Shown in pieces: positions 35,901 to 42,259 of a stretch of 64,000 bases of DNA (its first letter is position 1; each line of letters opens with the position of its first letter). This DNA comes from Sipunculus nudus. Lineage: Eukaryota > Annelida > Sipuncula > Golfingiida > Sipunculidae. The stretch is from the NCBI GenBank assembly GCA_026874595.1, contig CM049309.1, positions 14,376,576 through 14,440,575 on the forward strand. The letters run 5' to 3'. The translations under genes were made by a program, and so were the position numbers. Below the pieces are notes generated by a model, which worked only from the letters and a program-made list of their open reading frames with translations, had not been told where the DNA came from and did not search any database.

Positions 35901-38900
35901 CAGGGGTTGAGCATAGGACTCATAGCCGGGAGACTGTGAGTTTGAATCTCAACGAGGCGGTGAGATTTTTCACAGTTGTCCCCCTTTCAGGGTGAGCACT
36001 CTGCAGGCTTAAAGGGAAGGTCATGCCCCATGGCTGTGTTTCACTCATAAACGAGTGCCCCTTTTTGGGGTTCTTTGGTGTTCTGACCAGCAATAGGGAC
36101 CATTACGTACCCAGAGCCAGCAGGTGCAGTAGGCCTGGTTAACGCCAGGATATAAAATGATAGGAAGCGTGTGATATTGTCCTGTCTCGAAGTCCGAAAC
36201 TGGAATGGAATTCCGCATATGTACATATACGTAGATAAGTTAGAATTAAAAAATGGAGGTGATTACCTCCACCAAAAAACTTTAAAACAAAAAAAAAAAA
36301 AAGAAAAAAAATCACACAGATGGTCTCATTACACAGGTTTCACTGTAGTTGCTGTAATATCAGTGCTGTCAATCTATAATTTTTAAAAGTAACATCATTT
36401 TTTCAAGCAAGAAATCTTTTTATACTTTTTTCATACTTTTTTTATAAAATCATCATTTCCAGAAGCTGATTAATAGTGTTTACCAGAACTGTTTGAGTGC
36501 AGTAGACATGCTCTCTTAATGTTTCACAATAGTGGCATTTTATAAGCCATGATTATTTTTCTTCGGTCTTGCCAATGTTATACAAAATTACAGGATATAA
36601 GGCATACTGGAATATATATAAATTTTCATACCTGATGATTGTTAAGAAGTATGAAGTGATATAAAATTGTGCAAAAATTTGACTATTTGGTATTGATTTT
36701 TTACCATTTTCCATACTTTTTTCAGACAATTTTATACTTTTCTCTTGTAAGATTTTATACTTTTCTCTTGTAAGATTCCCAGAGTGGCATCACTGTAATA
36801 TGCCATAAATAGTTTACCAAGATGGTATTTTCAAATGTGTTAGACTCATTAAAATTGAACAGCTTGTTTATTTTGTGGGTATAACACTCTGAAATATCAT
36901 GCTTTAATATTGTTAACATGATATTGTAAGGTTTCTTTTATTTTTAAAATTTCTTCATATTTCTGAATTTGTTTTAGTAATGAAACCCCTCATGGCAAAG
37001 GAAGATGCCAGCTTTGTCCCAACCAGGGTCCCCAAACTGAAGTATGACATCGAGCATCCCCCGTTCTCCAAGCCTGACCCCATTGAAGGCGAAGGCCCTG
37101 ACTACATCATGGTCAGTACAATATACCACTCATAGGATACCATAACATGTTACTGATAATGATTCAGCAAAATCTTCAGCTGCAGGATTAATGACTTTGG
37201 ACAAGGGTATAAAGTCAACTCTCCTAGGGCAAGGTCACAGAGATGTTAGTCACCAAATTAGTTGGAAACTAGATGGCGCCACCCATCTTTATACAATCAA
37301 GTCCTTGGCAGGAATACTTTCACAGACCTTGATTCAGTGAGCAGTTCTGGAGTCTATTTCAAGAAGATTGAATCAATCAAATAACTGGAGTACAATTGTC
37401 TATGTGACTGCCAGAACACATCTGGTGTATGTCTCATCCCAAGACGCTTTATTTATATTTGCTCTGCTGTTCTATATGAAGGGAGTGTCACAGTTGTGGT
37501 TTCTGCAACAAGGCTGGTGCTAGTTATAGACCAAACATTTAGCATTGCCAAGAGGCTTGCATTTGTTAGAATGCAGATTTCTAGTTATTCATGAAATCAC
37601 TGAATCAAGGTCTGTGAAAGTATAACTGCCACAAACTAGGTAGTATGAAAATGGTACTATCTTTAGTAAGAATAACAAATTTGCCAACAAAAGTAAATTA
37701 CCATCAGACCTTGCATTTTCAAAAGTGCTTCAATCTACTCTTTGTGTGTCATTTTTTTCTTTTATTGTGAGTTTGGTTTAAAAAACTAAATTAGCCTAAG
37801 TATTGTAGCTGTGTAAGCTTTGATTGTGATTAACCTATGGAGTTTCCCACTCACCCATATGTTCTGTTAAACATTAATTGAATTAGAGAAACCTACTGAG
37901 GACTGATGTTTTTGCTGTACCTGCGGTTGTGTAGGCCAAGCCAGACCTGCTTGGACCTAGAGGAGAAGCACTGGACAAAATGGCTGAATCCTTCGACGTG
38001 CTGCATGGGGAGTATAAGAAACTGGAGCAGGAGAAGGCGCTGCTGGCTGAAGCTAAGAAGGAACTGGAAAGGGACCGCATGGCCTACCAGATCCTCTACA
38101 ACAAACAGCAAAAGGTAATGGCAGCATTGTATGCATTGTCATACATAGCACAACTTCATTTTTGATATTGTTTTGTTAGAGGTAATGGCCTATATATTTT
38201 ATGCTACCTTAAGTATATGTACATCTGCAGAATTCCCTTCCCGTTTCTGACTCTGTGATAGGGCAGTATCACACACTTACTCTCATTTTATATCCTGGTG
38301 TTAACCAGGCCCAGTGACTTTTGCACCTGCAGGTCCTGGGTGTGTAATCTTCCCCATTGCTGGGTCATACCTCGATAGACCTTTCAGCCATTTGGCCAAC
38401 TTAAATTCCTGTGTTGTTATATATTTTCTGTGGGAGAAATCATCATACTTATAATTACAATGAAAATCCTTAAAATCTCAGCCCTTGAGAGAATTCTTCA
38501 CCTATTTCTCTATCTCATTATTTCACTTGTAATAAAGTAGTTGGATGAATTCATTCTAAATTGTAACATAACATACTATTCTTTTTCTTAAATTTTACAC
38601 ATGACATTAGTTTCTTAAAGTCCATTCATGCATTTTGCTGCAGGAGCTAGAAAAAATGCGAGAACATCATGAGCTGATCACACAGGAATGGCTTTACTCC
38701 CGCAGGGCAGAAAATGACCTGGAGAGACAGGAAATAGCCAAACAGCAGGTAAGAACATGTTATAGCTATAACGACTTGGAGAGACAGAAAATGGCCAAAC
38801 AGCAGGTAAGAACATATTATAACCCAAATGACCTGGAGAGACAGGAAATAGCCAAACAGCAGGTAAGAACATGTTATAGCCCTAACAACCTGGAGAGACA

Positions 38901-40898
38901 GAAAATGGCCAAACAGCAGGTAAGAACATATTATAGCCCTAACAACCTGGAGAGACAGGAAATAGCCAAACAGCAGGTAAGAACATGTTATAGCCCTAAC
39001 AACCTGGAGAGATAGAAAAGGGCCAAACAGCAGGTAAGAACATATTATAACCCAAACGACCTGGAGAGACAGACATAAGCCAAAACAGCGAGTAAGAACA
39101 TGTTATAGCTCTAACGACCTGGAGAGGCAAAAAATAGCCAAACAGCAGGTATGAACAAATATAGGCCAAACGACCTGGAGAGACAGACAATATCCAAACA
39201 GCAGGTAAGAACATGTTATAGCCAAAATAACCTGCAGAGACAGAAAATAGCATGTAAGAACATGTTATAGCCCTAACAACCTGGAGAGACAGAAAATGGC
39301 CAAACAGCAGTTGAGAACTTGTTATAGCCCTAACGATCTGGAGAGACAGGAAATAGCCAAACAGCAGGTAGGAACGTGTTATAGCCCTACCGACACTATT
39401 TTAAGCACCCTGTAACAGCAAGCCACCTTTAAGCAGGCAAATATAAACTACATGACAATTTCTCAACAGCATTTTTGTCAGAATGCAGGGCTTGACATTA
39501 ACTTTTGAAATTGATCTGAAAAAGTAACATCTCTCTTTTACTTGCACTTGAATTTTTACTTGTCCTAGTAAAATCAGTTCTTGCCATAAACACAAAGTTT
39601 AACATGGCTGTGTTGCTTATTTTATTATCAAAGGATCATCAAAGGGCAAATCTTTTTGGTTCTTCATCAAGATTGACCAATTTGCCTTGAATAACTGGTG
39701 GATTTGAACTGTGTATCTTTGGATTTGTAATCCAACATTTAATCTCTAGTTTACTATTTACGCTGAAGATTTGGTCTTTCAGGATATTTTTTTCACAAAT
39801 ATTACATGAGCATGACTCATGAGTATCTTATCCTGAATTGTAGATTGCTTTCAAATTCTTGTGGGAGATTGGGACTTGACAGTGTGTTCATGTACAATTT
39901 AAAGAAATAAAACAACAGTTTAATTATAATGTAATTTAACCATAAACTCTCAAATCATCAAAACTACCTTTGGTTAAAATGAAATAAAAAATGCACATAC
40001 ATGTAACTAGGTAGGTAGCATGACTGCTGTTTAAAAGGGGTTAACCACGAGGTAACGAGCACGGCCATAAATCAACCGCTCATGTGGTCTCCTGGGACTG
40101 ACCCCTTCAATTGTGGGGGGCTGACCTTTCAGTTAAACTGCTCGATCCTAAGAGAAAGATTCTAATCAGTGATACAGGACTCAAGTCCAGACTTGGACTA
40201 AAGGACTTGGACTTGAGGGTCGTGGACTCAGAGATGAGGAATCAAGTAAGCAGGCAGAGTCCACCTTGAGTCCCATAAAGAAAACTTTCTGTCACTTATT
40301 ATAAAGAGTAATGTACATATCTGAAATAATAACACAATATTACAAAATAATAATACTATATATACCCGGCTTTGTATGGCATCAGGAGCTTTACATGTAA
40401 TTAACCATTATGTTAAGCTCATGTCTGAACTAACTTAAAAATGCACGATAATCTAAAATTTCAATTTTAAATTGGATATTTTACAGATATTTATGCTGGA
40501 CTGGGACTTAGGTTCCAAATGACTCAGACTTAAAGAAGATGGACTTTGACTCCAACTTTGCACTCGGACTTGGAAGCTGTGGACTCGACAACATCACTGC
40601 TTCTCATGCATCAGTGTAACCAGTTTTGATGCACAGTGGGTGGAGTCACTGACTGCATTTGATTGGCTGATAGCCAGTGATAAGTTCAGTGATTGATAAA
40701 TGGACATGAATTGACTTGTGACAGAAGAGAGGAGGGAAGTTGTACTGGTTTTGTGCTCTACTGAGTGCTCTCTATTTTTCGTATGATTGACAGTTGATGC
40801 TAGAAGAGGAGAAACGTAGACTACAAGAGGAGAAACAAGAACTGCTGGAGAAGGGTCGTCAATTGCACAGTGTTGCGGACCAGTTCAAGGGCATTTAG
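21338..40898 (+). CDS. Kelch-repeat protein with C-terminal coiled coil (15 exons, 502 aa)
   Basis: Fifteen exons join without a phase conflict into 502 codons. The ATG at 21338 has a strong context (AACATGG) and an in-frame TGA 18 bases upstream. Six kelch blades show the hydrophobic-GG signature: IYLFGG (~33), ICLFGG (~91), LYVFGG (~143), IYVLGG (~193), IYVFGG (~245) and LYIIGG (~300), each followed by a DLY/DMF-type strand. Together they should fold as a beta-propeller, generally a protein-binding platform. A Pro-rich linker (~329-373) leads to a long Glu/Lys/Leu-rich coiled coil (~385-495), suggesting oligomerisation. The order propeller then coil recalls RABEPK-like and Tea1-like proteins, but I do not recognise the exact orthologue, and there is no BTB domain. 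No signal peptide or membrane segment is present; a cytoplasmic scaffold is the inferred role. A variant polyadenylation signal ATTAAA lies at 41093. Confidence 0.9.
22699..22765 (+). CDS. Kelch gene, exon 2
   Basis: Reads QGHAICVKGETIYLFGGSST… after a TTTATAG acceptor and ends in phase 0 at GTGTAG, a poor donor. It contains blade 1. Confidence 0.9.
23828..23873 (+). CDS. Kelch gene, exon 3
   Basis: A short exon (46 bp) reading DGKAIVYHNDLYALN, the outer strand of blade 1. The acceptor is CCTGTAG, the donor GTAAGA; it ends in phase 1. Confidence 0.9.
23907..24237. mobile_element. Foldback element, diverged copy in kelch intron 3
   Basis: A left end AAAAAAGTTGGGTTCTCAGA faces a right end GTGCCTGAGAAACCAG followed by T-rich sequence. 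It matches the long terminal inverted repeats of the better copy at 41951-42259. No clear target duplication was seen. Confidence 0.5.
25809..25887 (+). CDS. Kelch gene, exon 4
   Basis: Encodes VKNERMSWKLLEQTGKVPCR and then RDGHCM, the loop leading into blade 2. The donor is GTAAGA and the exon ends in phase 2. Confidence 0.9.
26582..26895 (+). mobile_element. tRNA-derived SINE of a second family
   Basis: The head GGGGGCGGTGGTGTAATGG…, with a perfect B-box-like GAGTTCGAATCCCGG near 26634, is followed by a conserved-looking body (GCGATGGATTTGCGTCCC, then ATCCAGGAGGAG) and a simple CTTAC/CCTTA tail. The head is preceded by a partial duplicate of itself (GGGGGCGGTGGTGTAGTGG at about 26555). It lies in kelch intron 4. 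The body is unlike the SINE at 35885. Confidence 0.8.
26951..26983. repeat. (GT)n microsatellite
   Basis: About 16 GT units followed by a short GA run, in kelch intron 4 directly after the SINE. Confidence 0.95.
27046..27498 (+). mobile_element. CAGTGCTG MITE, copy 1 (kelch intron 4)
   Basis: Starts CAGTGCTGCCACTG and ends with the inverse TTTGCAGCACT. AAATCT lies just outside both ends. Two further copies in the same orientation are at 33302-33619 and 36361-36795. Shared interior landmarks are GCAGTAGACATGCTCT and CTTGCCAATGTTTTACAAAA. Confidence 0.75.
27695..27783 (+). CDS. Kelch gene, exon 5
   Basis: Reads IVDDQICLFGGKDSVGLL… to LPDLYVCPL, blade 2. The acceptor has a long T-rich tract (TTTTTTATTTCCAG) and the exon ends in phase 1. 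Confidence 0.95.
29530..29728 (+). CDS. Kelch gene, exon 6
   Basis: The longest exon (199 bp). It runs from DTLKWKVAETQGAAP through LYVFGG to LDNLTWAPLKVSGPAPPP, a complete kelch blade. Donor CAAG|GTGAGA, phase 2. Confidence 0.95.
30666..30766 (+). CDS. Kelch gene, exon 7
   Basis: Reads CDHATAVVGDDIYVLGG then LDDLYIFNT. The acceptor is CCTGCTTTAG, the donor GTAAGT; it ends in phase 1. Confidence 0.95.
31102..31192. repeat. CT-rich low-complexity tract
   Basis: An irregular run of TCTCTCTG/TCTGTCTC units upstream of kelch exon 8. It ends about 70 bp before the acceptor and could contribute to the polypyrimidine environment. Confidence 0.85.
31261..31346 (+). CDS. Kelch gene, exon 8
   Basis: Reads KLVWFKPRVRGLTPAPRGFH then SFTAHREK, ending in phase 0 at GTTGGT. 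The 'P.PRG.HS' motif is the expected lead-in to a kelch blade. Confidence 0.9.
32100..32760 (+). repeat. Dispersed R-type repeat in kelch intron 8
   Basis: Contains the recurring phrases GATTATCGTGAAACTCA, AATGAGGTCAGAGGTCA and TCACAGCAGGGTAAATTGC; related 'tgaggtcagaggtcac' blocks repeat near 32330, 32475 and 32700. It resembles the other TGACC-containing repeats in this window. No coding content was recognised. Confidence 0.5.
32800..32881 (+). CDS. Kelch gene, exon 9
   Basis: Reads DIYVFGGMSDTADDNITIYG then DLYKLSV, blade 5. The acceptor is ATTTTTCAG, the donor GTGAGT; it ends in phase 1. Confidence 0.95.
33302..33619 (+). mobile_element. CAGTGCTG MITE, copy 2 (kelch intron 9)
   Basis: Begins CAATGCTGCTACTC and ends GTCAGCACTG. 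The interior matches copies 1 and 3 (AATGATTTTTTTCTGTG, CTTGCCAATGTTTTACAAAA) but lacks about 130 bp present in copy 1. Confidence 0.7.
33976..34061 (+). CDS. Kelch gene, exon 10
   Basis: Reads HSKWKHPLYSGLGARKRYSH then AACIIHSH, ending in phase 0 at GTAAGT. Confidence 0.95.
34953..35040 (+). CDS. Kelch gene, exon 11
   Basis: Reads LYIIGGMSDTEELMDVRVLK then LINPSERQP, the last blade. The acceptor is TTTCTTTGCAG; it ends in phase 1. A solo-LTR-like insertion begins only 49 bp downstream. Confidence 0.95.
35090..35544 (+). mobile_element. Solo-LTR-like element, family L2, copy 1 (kelch intron 11)
   Basis: Begins TGTAACATCCCT and ends AAGCAAACTACA, with ATAT flanking both ends (35086-35089 and 35545-35548). 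A homologous copy in the same orientation lies at 57573-58049. TG…CA ends plus a 4-bp duplication suit an LTR; no internal retrotransposon sequence is adjacent. Confidence 0.55.
35615..35880. repeat. 75-bp tandem repeat (VNTR), ~3.5 units
   Basis: Units begin near 35625, 35703 and 35778 and share GACCTGTCTGATAAGACCAC and GTGAACCAAAAACATTCAC. A 25-codon periodic reading frame exists on both strands because 75 is divisible by three; there is no other sign of coding. The array is interrupted by a SINE at 35885, and after the SINE the sequence ends with a GGTTTCACTGTA motif typical of pogo/Tc1-type MITE ends. Confidence 0.85.
35885..36311 (+). mobile_element. tRNA-derived SINE, copy 2, with perfect TSD
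   Basis: TCACACAGAT occurs at 35875-35884 and at 36312-36321, a perfect 10-bp target duplication. The head GTGGCTCAGGGGTTGAGC (A-box-like) and TGAGTTTGAATCTC (B-box-like) indicate a tRNA origin for the RNA polymerase III promoter. The body matches copy 1 (3316-3691). The element ends in an A-rich tail of about 25 bases, indicating LINE-type retroposition. Confidence 0.9.
36361..36795 (+). mobile_element. CAGTGCTG MITE, copy 3 (kelch intron 11)
   Basis: Begins CAGTGCTGTCAATC and ends GTGGCATCACTG, with TAATAT immediately outside both ends. The right part contains a short tandem duplication of TTATACTTTTCTCTTGTAAG. Confidence 0.75.
36978..37111 (+). CDS. Kelch gene, exon 12
   Basis: Reads VMKPLMAKEDASFVPTRVPK and continues to a Pro/Glu-rich linker (…EHPPFSKPDPIEGEGPDY…). 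It ends in phase 0 at GTCAGT and connects the propeller to the coiled coil. Confidence 0.9.
37935..38114 (+). CDS. Kelch gene, exon 13
   Basis: Exactly 60 codons, phase 0 at both ends, with heptad-like Leu/Glu/Lys content (…EYKKLEQEKALLAEAKKELE…). This is the first half of the coiled coil. Confidence 0.95.
38240..38400 (-). repeat. Truncated SINE fragment (kelch intron 13)
   Basis: Short blocks such as TATATCCTGGTGTTAACCAG and CTGGGTGTGTAA correspond to the inverse of the body of the SINE at 35885-36311 (GTTAACGCCAGGATATAAAA). It has no tRNA head and no delimiting duplication. Confidence 0.5.
38644..38748 (+). CDS. Kelch gene, exon 14, shortest form
   Basis: With the first donor the exon is 35 codons (ELEKMREHHELITQEWLYSR then RAENDLERQEIAKQQ), phase 0 at both ends. 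Its last 36 bases and the donor CAGCAG|GTAAGA form the first unit of a 57-bp tandem array running to about 39390. Donors 2 to 5 would lengthen the exon by 57, 114, 171 or 228 bp without a stop; from unit 6 on a TAG (39014-39016) closes the frame. Confidence 0.9.
38713..39390 (+). repeat. 57-bp tandem array of an exon end plus its 5' splice site (~12 copies)
   Basis: Each unit contains CTGGAGAGACAG, an AAATAGCC/AAATGGCC variant, AACAGCAG|GTAAGA and a TTATA tail. Donor-type GT sites are at 38749, 38806, 38863, 38920, 38977, 39034, 39092, 39149, 39204, 39254, 39310 (decayed, GTTGAG) and 39368. Units 1, 3 and 5 (GAAATAGCC, CATGTTATA) alternate with 2, 4 and 6 (AAAATGGCC/GGGCC, CATATTATA), so the array probably grew partly as a 114-bp dimer. 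The first five units remain open in the exon frame; later ones carry stops or indels. Confidence 0.95.
39484..39600. repeat. Truncated CAGGGCT foldback fragment
   Basis: GCAGGGCTTGACATTAACTT near 39485 matches the terminal inverted repeat of the element at 51035-51305. Only one end is present, in kelch intron 14 just beyond the 57-bp array. Confidence 0.5.
40167..40599. mobile_element. hAT-like element, family H, copy 2 (kelch intron 14)
   Basis: CAGTGATACAGGACTC at the left faces CTCGACAACATCACTG at the right. Flanks ATTCTAAT and CTTCTCAT match at 6 of 8 positions, an aged 8-bp duplication. The interior is rich in GGACTTGGACT, as in the 1.4-kb member at 16488-17915. Confidence 0.6.
40794..40898 (+). 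CDS. Kelch gene, exon 15 (stop)
   Basis: Reads LMLEEEKRRLQEEKQELLEK then GRQLHSVADQFKGI and TAG at 40896-40898. It finishes the coiled coil. The acceptor TTGACAG has a moderate pyrimidine tract. Phase 0 matches every in-frame donor of the exon 14 array. Confidence 0.9.
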   Translation: MMLEEEKRRLQEEKQELLEKGRQLHSVADQFKGI

Positions 40899-41122
40899 AG
40901 GGGAAAAGGTGAAGTCATAGTCTGAGAAGATCAATCTGAACATGATTTGAGATCATTTGTAAATATAATTTCTCAAAAACAGATGTAGTAAAATATAAAA
41001 ATGAAAGCTAGTAAGGGTAAAGAATTTTTTATAGGTGTTAATCAGGCCACACTTAAGTTTATGAAAAGAATGAAAATATCAGTTTTGGATAGATTAAATA
41101 TAATTTGGGCATAGGAGCGTTA

Positions 41123-41457
41123 TATGGGGCTTAACTTCAGGGGTCTAAAACAGCAACTGAACCCATATATGTTCATTTTAAAAAATGTATGTTTAGTGGC
41201 TAATAGACTTCTACTAAACCTTACTACAAATAATGTATTAATACTATATCATTCACTTAAGTTATACAGGGAAAATAAGCATCATTAATTGATTTTTTTT
41301 CTTGAGTGATATGTCTATGAAATGTCTTTGACAAATATACCAAATGTGGGTTAATCATCAAAATGCATAAATCATTTAGAATATGAAGTGAACCCACATT
41401 TTCTTTAAAAAACATGTGGGTTCAATGCCTAAAGGGCTTTTACTTTATACTAATGTA

Positions 41458-41510
<53 letters not shown>

Positions 41511-41780
41511 TATTTTATTAGTTAAAAAATATGCAGTAATGACAATAAATGTTACCTTTGACTTATGTTTCCGTAGTTACAACATGTCATTGACAAAAAA
41601 TACCAAAATAAGGTTCACTTTGCACAAAATAAATGTGGGTTCACAGGCTGAAATGGGGAAATTAGTATAATAAAAATGTGAGTTCACTAGTGGAATGTCT
41701 GTTATGCATTGAACCCACATTTTTCTGTATAAAAATGTGGGTTCACTTGTTGTTTTAGCCCAAAGAGGTTCAGCCCCATA
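41123..41780. mobile_element. TIR element downstream of the kelch gene
   Basis: TATGGGGCTTAACTTC… at the left and the inverse of TATGGGGCTGAACCTC… at the right form imperfect inverted repeats of roughly 45 bp, which also share CTAAAACA and TGAACCCA. TA lies outside each end, so a TA target site (Tc1/mariner-like) is possible. TGAACCCACATTTT and its inverse recur inside many times. A (TA)n tract sits in the middle. It lies 225 bp past the kelch stop codon. Confidence 0.65.
41462..41509. repeat. (TA)n microsatellite
   Basis: About 24 TA units within the TIR element that starts at 41123. Confidence 0.95.
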
Positions 41781-41950
41781 TATGCATCTACGGTATATAT
41801 ATACCATAATTGGTGTAAGAAAAAACATTTCCCTAAATTTTCAGGTTGTATTCATATAACATGTACCTGGTGACACTTTATATGGTTTTAGTATTATCCA
41901 TGACCATATTTCATGCTCCCAATTTTGGCGTTTGTAATGATAAAATAATA

Positions 41951-42259
41951 AGGCCAAAAAAAATAAAAGGTATGGTTCTCAGGCACCGCCCGCGTCAATT
42001 TTAACCCCCCGCATCAAACATTTTTATTGTGATTTTGTCATTAAAAATGGTAAAATAATACAATTTCGATACGATAACCTTTGTTATGTTGCGCTTTTGA
42101 CTGTTTAGCAAGAAGAAACCTGTCATTTACATGCTTTTCCCTGATCATATGACATTTTATCGAAACATACAAAAAAAGGTCAAAAATAAAATACCGCCCG
42201 CCCGCATTGATTTCTGAAAAAAAGTGCCTGAGAACCATACCCTTTTATTTTTTTGGCCT
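41951..42259. mobile_element. Foldback MITE with ~35-bp TIRs
   Basis: The left arm AGGCCAAAAAAAATAAAAGG, then TATGGTTCTCAGGCAC, is inverted almost perfectly at the right end (GTGCCTGAGAACCATACC then CTTTTATTTTTTTGGCCT). The centre contains CCGCCCGC-type GC islands. A diverged copy is at 23907-24237. No target duplication could be assigned. Confidence 0.8.

Noticed and set aside
35610-35910. Repetitive peptide frames on both strands
   Set aside because: They arise because the VNTR unit (75 bp) is a multiple of three and stop-free; no other coding evidence.
38713-39390. Regular 57-bp repeats considered as a CRISPR-like array
   Set aside because: There are no unique spacers; whole units are repeated, the first lies at an exon end, and the sequence is eukaryotic.
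41416-41670. 84-codon + strand frame across (TA)n
   Set aside because: Microsatellite translation inside a TIR element.
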